Of a stretch of 64,000 bases of DNA, positions 31,669 through 40,483 are shown in pieces; position 1 is the stretch's first letter; each line of letters begins with the position of its first letter. This DNA comes from SSF26 sp037443945 (lineage in GTDB: Bacteria > Chloroflexota > Anaerolineae > J102): the NCBI GenBank assembly GCA_037443945.1, contig JBBINH010000014.1:1-64000 (forward strand), read 5' to 3'. The position numbers were made by a program, and so were the translations under genes. Below the pieces are notes generated by a model, which did no database searches, was not told where the DNA came from, and saw nothing but the letters and a program-made list of their open reading frames with translations.

Positions 31669-34600
31669 GCTGCGCCGCGAGCTCTTGGCCCTGCTCGTCC
31701 TGGCCTTGTTGCCGCTGTTGTGGTTTGGGCCGGTCGTTTTCGGAGGCCAGACCCTGCTTCCGGCCGACAACATCTACCAATACGAACCCTGGCGCAGTTT
31801 CGCCCGCCAACAAGGGGTAGGACAACCGCACAACGAGCTGCTTTCCGACCTGGTGCTCGAGAATTATGCCTGGAAGCTGCTTTTGCGCGAGGCCGTGGCC
31901 AAGCGTCAGGTGCCGCTCTGGAACCCGTATCTGTTCACAGGGGTACCTTTCCTGGCGGCGGGGCAGCATTCGGCGCTGTATCCATGGACTCTGATCTATC
32001 TCATTCTGCCCCTGCCGATGGCCTACGGCGTCTTCACCTGGTTGACCCTGGCCCTGGCAGGGATCAACATGTACCTGTTTGCCCGCATTGTGGGCATCGG
32101 CCGGGCGGCGGCGCTGTTTGCCGGCATCGTGTACATGTTCAGCGGCTTTTTCATCAGCTCGGTGGTGTTCCCGATGATGATTGCCGGCGCCGCTTGGCTG
32201 CCGCTCTTGCTGGCGCTGATCGAGATGGTCGTGCGCAAACAAGAGGAAAAGGGCAATGCGCCCTTTGTACCGGTGGCCTACATTGTCAGCGGCGCCGTCG
32301 TTCTGGGGCTGAGCGCTCTGGCCGGCCATGTCGAGATCACGTATTACACCCTGCTGGTGAGCGCCATGTACGCGTTTTGGCGTCTGTTCGGGGTCTGGCG
32401 ACGCCTGGGCGTGTGGCGACCGGTGCTGCGGATGGCCGGCTGGCTGGTGTTCATGGTCGTAACCGGTCTGCTGTTGGCGGCCGTTCAGCTCATCCCCCTC
32501 TACGAGCTGGTCAGCCGGAACTTTCGGCAGGGATCGGCGAGCTATGCCGAGGTGGTGGGATGGGCCTGGCCGGCCCGCCAGATCCTGACCTTCCTTATCC
32601 CCGATCTGTTCGGCAACCCTTCCCAGCATAGCCTGCGCAACTGGTGGACCGGTGAGACGCTCCACGTGTGGCGCAATGCCTTCGGCCAGGAGACACGAAC
32701 CGTCTTCTGGGGGATCAAAAACTACGTGGAAGGGGCCAACTATCTGGGCATTCTGACCCTGGTGCTGGCCGTAGCAGCCTTTTGGGATGTGGGTGGCCGA
32801 CTGCGCGGGGAGCCGGTGCGGCAACCGCCCGATCGGCCCGGCTGGGTACGGCCGCCCACAGGGCGCTTTTTCGTGGTGGGTTTTGCCTTGTTGGCCGTCT
32901 TGGCGCTGGCTTTTGCCTTCGGCACGCCCCTTTACGCGCTGTTGTTTTACGGCCTGCCCGGCTATAAACAGCTCCACTCGGCCTTCCGCTGGGTGTTTCC
33001 CTACACCCTGGCCATGGCCGTCCTGGCCGGTTTTGGCTTCGACCGTCTGCAATTGGCCCTGGAAGGCGTGCACGAGGCCCGCCTGGGCGGTCGGCGACGG
33101 TTCCGTCGGCTTACCTTTCCCGATTCAGCGCGGTTGGCCGGGGTAGCGCTGACGGGCCTGGGCACCTTCATCCTGGCCTTACTGCTCCTCAGTCGCTACT
33201 GGCCAACGCCCTTTATTGCCCTGGGCGAACGGGTGATCGCCTCGTCTGTGCTGGTCCAGGCCGTCTTTGCCGACGGCGTCCAGTTCTGGAGCTACGAAGC
33301 CGTCCAGTTCCTACGCTTTGGCTTTATGCTTCTGGCCTCGGGGCTCATCCTGCTGCTGGCCCTGTCGCCCTTCGGTCAGCGACGGGTGATCGGCCCGGTA
33401 GACGCCCAGGCCGAACAGCGGGCTCTGGCCGACCAGGGCTTCACCTGGTCGGTGGGATTGCGGTTGTGGCAGTTCGTAGCGTTGGGCGTGATCGTCCTGG
33501 ACCTGTGGCTGGTCAGCGCCGATTTCAACCCGCGGGCGGAACCGGCCTGGCTCGATTTTCGACCGCCGGCCGTGCTCTGGCTGGAGCAACATCAGGACCC
33601 GGCGCAGCCGTGGCGGTTCACCACCCTGCAAGACCCCCTCGAACAGAAGACCTACAACGCCAATCTGGGCATGTACAGCCGGCTGCACGATGTCCGCGGT
33701 TACGATTCGATCATCCCCCGGCAATATGCCGAATACATGAGCCAGATCCAAACCCAGGGCGACCTCCTCTACAACCGCATTGCGCCCATCTACACCCCGA
33801 ACTTCGCCGCCCTGGACGATCCTCTGTTTCATCTTCTGGGTGTGCGTTATGTCGTTACCACCCAGACCATCCCCAATCCCGACTACCACCTTGTTTATGA
33901 AGGCGAGGTGCGGATTTACGAAAATCGCCAAGCGTTCCCGCGGGTGTTGTTCGTGCCCCAGGCGCTCCAGGTCGAACCGGACCGGTTGTGGGAGAGCATC
34001 CGCAACCAGGACCTGCGCCAGACGGTGGTCCTGGATACAGGCCTGGCCGAGAACCGTCGTGCGGTCATCCCGGCGCCGCTTTTCGGTCAAAAGCGCGCCG
34101 TGCGCGTGCGCCATTATGATTTGAACGATGTCGAGATCGAGGTGGATGTGGATGCACCGGGTTGGCTCGTGCTCCACGATGCCTATTTCCCCGGCTGGCG
34201 AGCCTATGTGCGACCGTTGGCGGCGGTGGATACGGGGCGCGGCATCCAGGAAAGCGAGCTGACCGTTTACCGGGCCAACGGCAATTTTCGCGCCGTCTAT
34301 CTGGCGCAGCCGGGCTGGCAGGTTGTGCGCTTCCATTACACGCCTCTCTCCTTCAAACTGGGCCTTTACACGAGTTTTCTGGCCGGGGTCTTTTTGTTGT
34401 TGCTGGTAGGCTGGTGGGCCTGGGGTCGATTTTACCGCGAAGCAGAAGGGGAAACAGGCGCCGTGCGCCGGGTGGCCGTCAATTCCCTGGTGCCGATGAC
34501 GATGTCGTTGCTCAATAAGGGCATTGACTATGCCTTTGCCCTGCTGTACCTGCGTATCCTCAACCCGGCCGGTGTGGGTGCCTACAGTTTTGCCGTGCAG

Positions 34601-35959
34601 TTTTACACCCTCTTTGAGATCCTGGTCCGGTTCGGCCTGGGCACGTTGCTCACCCGCGAGGTGGCCCGGCGCCGCCAGACCGTGGAGGAGGTCGGTCGTT
34701 ATCTGGGGAATGTCCTCGTCTTGCGGACGCTGCTGTGGCTGGCTTCGCTGCCGCTGATGGCGGTGGTGGCGGGGTTGTATTGGCGGGCCGACGCCATCGA
34801 CGACGCCACGGTCATGGCCATCGGTCTTTTTGCCCTGGCTTTGTGCTTCGCCAATCTGAGCGATGCCTTCTCTTCGGTCTTCTATGCCTTCGAACGCATG
34901 GAGTATCCGGCCGGAGTGGCTTCCTTTGTGGCCCTGGCGCGCGTCACGCTGGGGGCCTTTGTGCTGCTGCTCGGCGGCGGCTTCGTGGGATTGGCGGCCG
35001 TCAGCCTCCTTATGAACCTGATCCAGGCCATCTGGCTTTACGAGCTGGTGCGGCGGCGCATCTTGCGCCCGCGACCGGAAACCGATTGGCCCTTGCAACG
35101 CTGGATGTTACAGGAAAGTCTGCCGCTCATGGTCAATCACCTGCTGGCCACGGCGTTTTGGCGGGTGGATATTTTGATCCTGACGGCGATGGTCGGCGCT
35201 TACGGCGTCGGCCTCTATGCGGCAGCCTACAAGTACATCGACGGGCTCAATGTGTTGCCCAGCTATTTCACCCTGGCCGTTTTCCCGATGATGGCCCGTT
35301 TGGCCGGCAGCAGCGCCGTCGATCCGCACGATCGCCAGCGCCTGCTGCGCACGTATCGCCTGTCGTTGCGTCTGCTGACCCTGTTGGCCATCCCTATTGC
35401 CGTGCTGGTCTTCTTTGCCGCCGAGCCGCTCATCGTCATCCTGGGCGGCCGCGAGTATGTGCCCGGCGCCGTTGTGGTGCTGCAAATCCTCATCCTCAGC
35501 ATCCCCATCGGCTTCATGAACTCGCTGACCCATTATGTGCTCATTGCCGTCGGCCAACAGCGTTTTCTGACCGGCGCTTTCGTTATCGGCGTCCTCTTCA
35601 ACATCGTGGTCAATCTGCTCGCCATCCCACGCTACGGTGTGGCGGGGGCGGCCTTCGTCACCATCCTCTCCGAATTTGCCCTCTTCTTCCCCTTCTACTA
35701 TGCTATACGCAGGCACCTGGCGCCGTTGCCCTGGTTCGACCTGCTATGGCGTCAGACGCTGTCCGGTTTGTTGATGGCGGCAACGCTGTTATTGGTCACC
35801 CCGTTCAGTTTGCTTTTAGCCCTCCCCCTTGCCTGTGTCGTCTACGGTCTGAGTCTGATCTTCACCGGCATGCATCGCGACGCCGACATGACCGTTCTAA
35901 GCCGGGCTATACTTCGTTTGCGTCTGCCTTTTGGTTTCGGAACGGTTCGGGAACGTTAA
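31649..35959 (+). CDS. YfhO-type membrane protein fused to a Wzx/MATE-like flippase
   Basis: One uninterrupted reading frame of about 1,436 codons. Residues 1-930 match the YfhO family (PF09586): membrane segments from LLALLVLALLPLLWF on, the ADNIYQYEPW and VPLWNPYLFTGVPFLA motifs near 35-85, about a dozen helices and a large extracellular domain near 620-900 ending in a Trp-rich final helix. From about 940, VNSLVPMTMSLLNKGIDYAF opens a second block of 12-14 membrane segments typical of polysaccharide flippases (RfbX/Wzx), ending with RLRLPFGFGTVRER. It overlaps the mannose-synthase gene by 20 bases. A role in moving lipid-linked sugars is inferred for the C-terminal half; the fusion is the notable point. 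Confidence 0.85.
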   Translation: MSLTRLELRRELLALLVLALLPLLWFGPVVFGGQTLLPADNIYQYEPWRSFARQQGVGQPHNELLSDLVLENYAWKLLLREAVAKRQVPLWNPYLFTGVPFLAAGQHSALYPWTLIYLILPLPMAYGVFTWLTLALAGINMYLFARIVGIGRAAALFAGIVYMFSGFFISSVVFPMMIAGAAWLPLLLALIEMVVRKQEEKGNAPFVPVAYIVSGAVVLGLSALAGHVEITYYTLLVSAMYAFWRLFGVWRRLGVWRPVLRMAGWLVFMVVTGLLLAAVQLIPLYELVSRNFRQGSASYAEVVGWAWPARQILTFLIPDLFGNPSQHSLRNWWTGETLHVWRNAFGQETRTVFWGIKNYVEGANYLGILTLVLAVAAFWDVGGRLRGEPVRQPPDRPGWVRPPTGRFFVVGFALLAVLALAFAFGTPLYALLFYGLPGYKQLHSAFRWVFPYTLAMAVLAGFGFDRLQLALEGVHEARLGGRRRFRRLTFPDSARLAGVALTGLGTFILALLLLSRYWPTPFIALGERVIASSVLVQAVFADGVQFWSYEAVQFLRFGFMLLASGLILLLALSPFGQRRVIGPVDAQAEQRALADQGFTWSVGLRLWQFVALGVIVLDLWLVSADFNPRAEPAWLDFRPPAVLWLEQHQDPAQPWRFTTLQDPLEQKTYNANLGMYSRLHDVRGYDSIIPRQYAEYMSQIQTQGDLLYNRIAPIYTPNFAALDDPLFHLLGVRYVVTTQTIPNPDYHLVYEGEVRIYENRQAFPRVLFVPQALQVEPDRLWESIRNQDLRQTVVLDTGLAENRRAVIPAPLFGQKRAVRVRHYDLNDVEIEVDVDAPGWLVLHDAYFPGWRAYVRPLAAVDTGRGIQESELTVYRANGNFRAVYLAQPGWQVVRFHYTPLSFKLGLYTSFLAGVFLLLLVGWWAWGRFYREAEGETGAVRRVAVNSLVPMTMSLLNKGIDYAFALLYLRILNPAGVGAYSFAVQFYTLFEILVRFGLGTLLTREVARRRQTVEEVGRYLGNVLVLRTLLWLASLPLMAVVAGLYWRADAIDDATVMAIGLFALALCFANLSDAFSSVFYAFERMEYPAGVASFVALARVTLGAFVLLLGGGFVGLAAVSLLMNLIQAIWLYELVRRRILRPRPETDWPLQRWMLQESLPLMVNHLLATAFWRVDILILTAMVGAYGVGLYAAAYKYIDGLNVLPSYFTLAVFPMMARLAGSSAVDPHDRQRLLRTYRLSLRLLTLLAIPIAVLVFFAAEPLIVILGGREYVPGAVVVLQILILSIPIGFMNSLTHYVLIAVGQQRFLTGAFVIGVLFNIVVNLLAIPRYGVAGAAFVTILSEFALFFPFYYAIRRHLAPLPWFDLLWRQTLSGLLMAATLLLVTPFSLLLALPLACVVYGLSLIFTGMHRDADMTVLSRAILRLRLPFGFGTVRER

Positions 35960-35974
35960 ATCCCTCAGGTTGTG

Positions 35975-36706
35975 ATGGAGAAGGATAATCGTCCGCGCAT
36001 CCTCATCATTGAAGATGAGCCGAATCTGCGCAAAACCTTGAAGATGAACTTGAAAGAGCAGGGCTACAAGGTCTTCACGGCGGCCGACGGGCAGGAAGGC
36101 CTGGAAAAAGCGCGCACGAAAGCGCCCGATCTGATCCTGCTCGATCTCATGCTCCCGGGGCTCGATGGGTTCTCGCTCTTGCGTGCCGTGCGCCAGCATA
36201 CGGATATCCCCGTCTTGGTGCTGACCGCCCGCACTTCCGATATGGACAAGATCATCGGCCTGGAAAGCGGTGCCGACGATTACCTCACCAAGCCCTTCAG
36301 CCTGGGCGAATTGCTGGCCCGTGTGCGGGCCCTACTCCGTCGCGCCCGCTCCCACGAAGTGCGGGAGGTGCTCTCCTCCGGCGGAATCAGCCTGGATCTG
36401 GTCAGTCGGCGGGCCACCCTCAACGGCAAAGAGCTGAACCTGAGTCCCAAGGAGTTCAGCCTGCTGGCCGAACTGATGCGTCACGAACACGCCGTGCTCA
36501 GTCGTGACCTGCTGCTCACCCGCATTTGGGGCTACGATTTTATCGGAGATTCGCGCACGGTGGACGTGCACATCCGCTGGCTGCGGGAGAAAATCGAAGC
36601 GGATCCCTCGCAACCGCAGCTGATTCAGACGGTGCGTGGGATCGGGTATCGGTTCGAGGGCAGCCCGGCAACGGCGACGCCGGCGGATGATGAAGAAGAC
36701 GAGTAG
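35975..36706 (+). CDS. Response regulator, OmpR/PhoB family
   Basis: Receiver domain (residues 1-115) with ILIIEDEPNL (acidic pocket), phosphoacceptor Asp57 in ILLDLMLPGLDG, Thr in VLTARTSDMD and Lys in DDYLTKPFSLGEL. DNA-binding winged helix (about 135-232) with LSPKEFSLLAELMRHEHAVL and RTVDVHIRWLREKIE. The C-terminus has a 15-residue Ala/Glu/Asp tail. Start ATG at 35975; a GTG three bases earlier would add one residue. Operon partner of the kinase ten bases downstream. Confidence 0.95.
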   Translation: MEKDNRPRILIIEDEPNLRKTLKMNLKEQGYKVFTAADGQEGLEKARTKAPDLILLDLMLPGLDGFSLLRAVRQHTDIPVLVLTARTSDMDKIIGLESGADDYLTKPFSLGELLARVRALLRRARSHEVREVLSSGGISLDLVSRRATLNGKELNLSPKEFSLLAELMRHEHAVLSRDLLLTRIWGYDFIGDSRTVDVHIRWLREKIEADPSQPQLIQTVRGIGYRFEGSPATATPADDEEDE

Positions 36707-36715
36707 CCACGAACC

Positions 36716-37894
36716 ATGACGGCGTGGGCCTGGGTCCTGGTGGTTCTGGGAGTCCTTGCAGGCCTTTATGGCCTCTGGTACGGACGACGGACTTTCCAAC
36801 AAGCGCAGGCAGCCGTGGCACGGGCGATCGAGTTGAGCGATCGCGTGGAAGCGCTGAGCGCCGAAAACGATCGGCTGCGGAACTGGCTGGCAGCCCTCGA
36901 TCCGATCCGACGGCCGGCCCTGTTTCTGGTCGATTCGGCGCGCATGCTGGTATGGTGCAATCAGGCGGCCCTGGCCTTGTGTCACAGCGACGTGCGTCCG
37001 GCCAACCTGCCCATGCCCCTCAGTCGGGCACTGCGCGGCTACGAATTGCTGGAATTGGTGGACAGCGCCCTGAGCAAGCAGCAGGCGCAAGAACGCCAGT
37101 ATCTGTGGGAAGGCCGCATGTTCTATGCCGAAGCCATCTCCCATGCCACCGGTTTGGTGGCGTTGACCGCGCGCGATGTCACCGAGCTTTTGCGCCAGGG
37201 ACGCACCCAGCGCGAATTTGTGGCCAACATCTCCCATGATATCCGCACGCCCCTGGCCGCCATGCAGTTGATGGTCGAGACCCTGCAAGGCTCGGCCGGC
37301 CGCGACGCCCGCCGACGGCAGGAGCTCTTGGCGGCTATGGCCGAACATATCGGTAACCTGCAACAATTGGCCCAGGAACTGGTGGACCTCAATCTGATCG
37401 AATCGGGTCGTATGCCCTTCCGGTTGGAGGCCATACCGGTGCAGGACCTGATCGAGCCGGTGCTCCACCGTCTGCGCGGGAGTGCCACGGCCAAAGGAAT
37501 AACCCTAGCTACCGACTACGAGGCCCGGCTGCGGGTGCTGGCCGATGCCGATTATATCCGGCGGGCTCTGCAAAACCTGGTCCACAACGCCATCAAGTTC
37601 ACCCCGCCCGGCGGCCGTATCACGGTGACCGTCCGGGCCGTGCCGGCGACCGACGAAGCGGGTGGTGAGGATGTGCGCTTCGAGGTGGCCGATACCGGCA
37701 TCGGCATTGCGCCGGAAGATCGGGACCGGATCTTCGAACGGTTCTTCAAAGCGGACCGAACCCGCAGCGTCGAAGGGAGCGGCCTGGGGCTGGCCATTGC
37801 CAAGCATATCGTCCAGGGACACGGGGGGCGCATCTGGGTGGAGAGCGAACCGGGGCAGGGCGCGCACTTTTTCTTCACCCTGCCGCGTGCCTAG
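36716..37894 (+). CDS. Sensor histidine kinase, PhoR-like, with PAS domain
   Basis: One N-terminal membrane helix (residues 4-22), a helix with heptad character, a PAS-like domain at about 60-160 (RPALFLVDSARMLVWCNQAA), then the HisKA dimerisation domain with FVANISHDIRTPL, phosphoacceptor His174, and a HATPase domain with NLVHNAIKFTPPGG (N box), DTGIGIAPEDRDRIF (G1) and GSGLGLAIAKHIVQGHGG (G2). It has no periplasmic domain to speak of. The gene lies nine bases after the response regulator and probably forms a pair with it; position in a surface-glycan cluster suggests envelope signalling. Confidence 0.95.
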   Translation: MTAWAWVLVVLGVLAGLYGLWYGRRTFQQAQAAVARAIELSDRVEALSAENDRLRNWLAALDPIRRPALFLVDSARMLVWCNQAALALCHSDVRPANLPMPLSRALRGYELLELVDSALSKQQAQERQYLWEGRMFYAEAISHATGLVALTARDVTELLRQGRTQREFVANISHDIRTPLAAMQLMVETLQGSAGRDARRRQELLAAMAEHIGNLQQLAQELVDLNLIESGRMPFRLEAIPVQDLIEPVLHRLRGSATAKGITLATDYEARLRVLADADYIRRALQNLVHNAIKFTPPGGRITVTVRAVPATDEAGGEDVRFEVADTGIGIAPEDRDRIFERFFKADRTRSVEGSGLGLAIAKHIVQGHGGRIWVESEPGQGAHFFFTLPRA

Positions 37895-37976
37895 GCCGCA
37901 GTCGCCGGCCGGCGCCGGGAATAAGCCCAAGTCTGTAACGCCATGCCGAAGCCGTCTTGCGGCCGTCCGGGCGCTT

Positions 37977-38004
37977 TTGGCTTCGCTGCGGCCAATGCTA
38001 GAAT
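37977..38004 (+). promoter_or_regulatory. Promoter of the GT2 gene
   Basis: TTGGCT (37977-37982), 16-base spacer, extended -10 TGCTAGAAT ending at 38004. It lies about 70 bases before the start codon at 38074, in a 179-base gap that otherwise has no gene. Confidence 0.5.
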
Positions 38005-38073
38005 GGAAGACCAGGTTTGCCGGGATGGTGTCTGTCAGCCCGGCCCCTTTTTTCGTCCCGACGTACACGGCCC

Positions 38074-38985
38074 ATGCTCGACCTGGCCATCATCATTGTC
38101 AGTTACAATACGAAAGACTTCTTGCGGACCTGCCTACGCTCGGTCTATGCCAGCGAAGGGGCACTGACCTTTCATGTCACCGTAGTGGATAATGCCAGCC
38201 GCGATGGCAGTCTGGATATGGTGCGCTGCGAGTTCCCGCAGGTCACGGCCATCGCTTCCCCGCACAACGGCGGCTTTGCCTATGCCAATAACATCGGCCT
38301 GCGCCATTATGGCTTTGGCCAGCATCGCGACCCTGCGGCCTTACCGCGTTATGCTTTGCTCCTGAACCCCGACACCGAGCTCCCGCCCACGGCCCTGGCT
38401 GCCATGGTCGAGCTGATGGATCGGCGCCCCGACCTGGGTGCGGCCGGTCCCAAACTCGTTTTGCCCGACGGTCGGCTCGATAAAGCCTGTCGGCGCTCGT
38501 TTCCCACACCGGCCTCGTTTATCTACCGAGGCCTGGGGCTCAGCAAACTGTTCCCGCGCAGCCGTCGCTTTGGCCAATACAACCTGACCTATCTGGCCGA
38601 GGATCAGGAAACCGAGGTGGATGCGGTCGTCGGAGCGTTCATGCTCGTGCGCCGCGAGGCCATCGAGCAGGTCGGATTGCTGGACGAAGCCTTTTTCATG
38701 CACGGCGAAGATTTGGATTGGGCATTCCGTCTGAAAAAAGCGGGGTGGCGGGTGTGGTATTATCCGCAGGTGCAGGTGCTCCATCACAAAGGCGCGGCCT
38801 CGCGCGGCAACGCGCGGGTGCGTTATGCCTTTTATCAGGCCATGGTTATTTTCGTGCGCAAGCATTACCGCCGGGTGACGCCCTTCTGGCTGTATTGGCT
38901 GATCCTGGCCGGCATTGCCCTCAAAGGCAGTCTGGATGTGGGCAGTACCTGGCTGCGTGGACGCTGGCAGGGGATGATGCCATGA
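38074..38985 (+). CDS. Glycosyltransferase family 2 (rhamnosyltransferase-like)
   Basis: GT2 transferase of the WbbL/RfbF kind that extends surface glycan. Motifs: AIIIVSYNTKDFLRTCLRSV, VVDNASRDGSLDMV, an NPDTE-type metal site in LLNPDTELPPTALA, and the acceptor region VVGAFMLVRREAIEQVGLLD followed by EDLDWAFRLKKAGWRVWYYP. ATG 38074 begins MLDLAIIIVSYNT; upstream in-frame residues are not conserved. It overlaps the next gene by four bases (ATGA), a sign of translational coupling. Confidence 0.92.
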   Translation: MLDLAIIIVSYNTKDFLRTCLRSVYASEGALTFHVTVVDNASRDGSLDMVRCEFPQVTAIASPHNGGFAYANNIGLRHYGFGQHRDPAALPRYALLLNPDTELPPTALAAMVELMDRRPDLGAAGPKLVLPDGRLDKACRRSFPTPASFIYRGLGLSKLFPRSRRFGQYNLTYLAEDQETEVDAVVGAFMLVRREAIEQVGLLDEAFFMHGEDLDWAFRLKKAGWRVWYYPQVQVLHHKGAASRGNARVRYAFYQAMVIFVRKHYRRVTPFWLYWLILAGIALKGSLDVGSTWLRGRWQGMMP

Positions 38986-40379
38986 AAGGCACGCGTCTGT
39001 TCCTCAAGCTGCTCATTCTCATCACCGACATCGGTATGGTCGGCCTGGCCGTGGTGGCCGCCCATCGTATCCAGCGCCATCTGCAACCCGATTCGGTGGA
39101 CCGGTTGCTGGCCTACCTGCCGTTGGCCCTGATTCTGGCGGCGACAACGGTGCTCACCCTCTTCCTCACCAAGGGGTACCATCGCCGGCCGCCCCAGACC
39201 CTTATCGACAGCCTTTCCACCTGGGCGGGTCCGGTCACCATGGCCACCCTGATCACGCTCACCACCGTGGCCTTTTTCGTCCAGGATCGGACGGTGACGG
39301 CCGTCCCTTACCCGCGGCGCTTTGTCGTCCTGGTCTGGGTCCTGGCCGTTGGCCTGATCGGCTTAGGGCGCTATCTGTTGGCCCGTATGCTCGTTTTCTT
39401 GCGCAGCCATCATGTCGGCCGCGACCGGGTACTGGTGGTGGGCACGGGTGAAGTCGGACGCATGCTGGTGCAAAAGCTGCAAAGCGGCGGCGGGATCGCC
39501 CATGAGGTCGTGGGTTTTGTCGACACCAATACCGAAAACCCCACCCCGGTGGGCGTCCCTTTGCTGGGTCATCCTGTCGACCTTCCCGAAATTATCGAAC
39601 GCTACGCCGTCGACGAAGTGGTCATCGGCTTGCCGGAAGGCTCGCATCGCCAGATCGTGCAGCTCATCTCGCTATGCGAGCGCGAGAAGGTCAGCATCAA
39701 GGTCTTTCCCGATGTGTTCCAGATCATGGCCAGCGAGGTGAGCGTCAGCGACCTGGGCGGCTTGCCGTTGCTGACGGTACGCGATGTGGCCTTACGGGGC
39801 TGGCGGCTGTCCCTCAAGCGGATGTTCGACCTGGTGTTCGGCGGGCTGGCGTTGATCTTCCTCTCGCCGCTCATGCTCCTGATCGCCTTGCTGATCAAGC
39901 TGGAGTCGCCGGGCCCGGTCTTCTACATCCAGGAACGGATGGGACTCGATGCACGGCCCTTCCCCATGCTCAAATTTCGCTCCATGCGGGCCGATGCCGA
40001 AAAGGACGGTCCCGGCTGGACGACCCCGCACGATACGCGCAAGACCCGTCTGGGCGCCATCTTGCGCCGCATCTCCTTTGATGAACTGCCCCAGCTCATC
40101 AACGTCATCCGCGGAGATATGAGCCTGGTAGGCCCACGGCCGGAACGACCGGTGTATGTCGAGCAATTCCGCCAGTACATCCCCCGCTACATGGACCGGC
40201 ATCGCGAGAAGGCGGGCATCACCGGTTGGGCCCAGGTCAACGGCTTGCGCGGAGACACCAGCATCGTCGAGCGCACGAAATACGATCTCTGGTATATCGA
40301 GAACTGGTCGCTGTGGCTTGATTTCAAAATCTGCCTGCGCACCCTCTTCAAGCTTTTCGGCGACCGCAATGCCTACTAG
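38982..40379 (+). CDS. Polyprenyl-phosphate sugar phosphotransferase (WbaP/WcaJ-like)
   Basis: The enzyme starts glycan synthesis by moving a sugar-phosphate from a UDP-sugar to undecaprenyl phosphate. Residues 1-115 are four membrane helices, a Rossmann-like CoA-binding region follows near 140-250 (RVLVVGTGEVGRMLVQKL), and the catalytic bacterial sugar-transferase domain is at about 265-465 with KRMFDLVFGGLALIFLSPLM, KFRSMRADAEKDGPGWT, LPQLINVIRGDMSLVGPRPE and AGITGWAQVNGLRGDTS. 465 residues, normal length. It starts at ATG 38982, four bases inside the GT2 gene. Confidence 0.95.
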   Translation: MKGTRLFLKLLILITDIGMVGLAVVAAHRIQRHLQPDSVDRLLAYLPLALILAATTVLTLFLTKGYHRRPPQTLIDSLSTWAGPVTMATLITLTTVAFFVQDRTVTAVPYPRRFVVLVWVLAVGLIGLGRYLLARMLVFLRSHHVGRDRVLVVGTGEVGRMLVQKLQSGGGIAHEVVGFVDTNTENPTPVGVPLLGHPVDLPEIIERYAVDEVVIGLPEGSHRQIVQLISLCEREKVSIKVFPDVFQIMASEVSVSDLGGLPLLTVRDVALRGWRLSLKRMFDLVFGGLALIFLSPLMLLIALLIKLESPGPVFYIQERMGLDARPFPMLKFRSMRADAEKDGPGWTTPHDTRKTRLGAILRRISFDELPQLINVIRGDMSLVGPRPERPVYVEQFRQYIPRYMDRHREKAGITGWAQVNGLRGDTSIVERTKYDLWYIENWSLWLDFKICLRTLFKLFGDRNAY

Positions 40380-40400
40380 AAAGCGGCAAGCCCGTGGCGC

Positions 40401-40430
40401 TTGAAGTCCACCCCGAACGTGTGGTATGAT
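40401..40430 (+). promoter_or_regulatory. hrcA operon promoter
   Basis: TTGAAG (40401-40406), 18-base spacer, TATGAT (40425-40430). The transcription start would be near 40437, ten bases upstream of the CIRCE operator. Confidence 0.7.
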
Positions 40431-40446
40431 AAGCCCGTACCCCCTC

Positions 40447-40473
40447 TTAGCACTCTAGCAAGTCGAGTGCTAA
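40447..40473 (+). promoter_or_regulatory. CIRCE operator
   Basis: TTAGCACTC, 9 bases, GAGTGCTAA: a perfect match to the HrcA-binding CIRCE consensus (TTAGCACTC-N9-GAGTGCTAA). It lies between the promoter and hrcA, so the operon is repressed by its own first product until heat or misfolding frees it. Confidence 0.96.
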
Positions 40474-40483
40474 AAAGCAGCCT

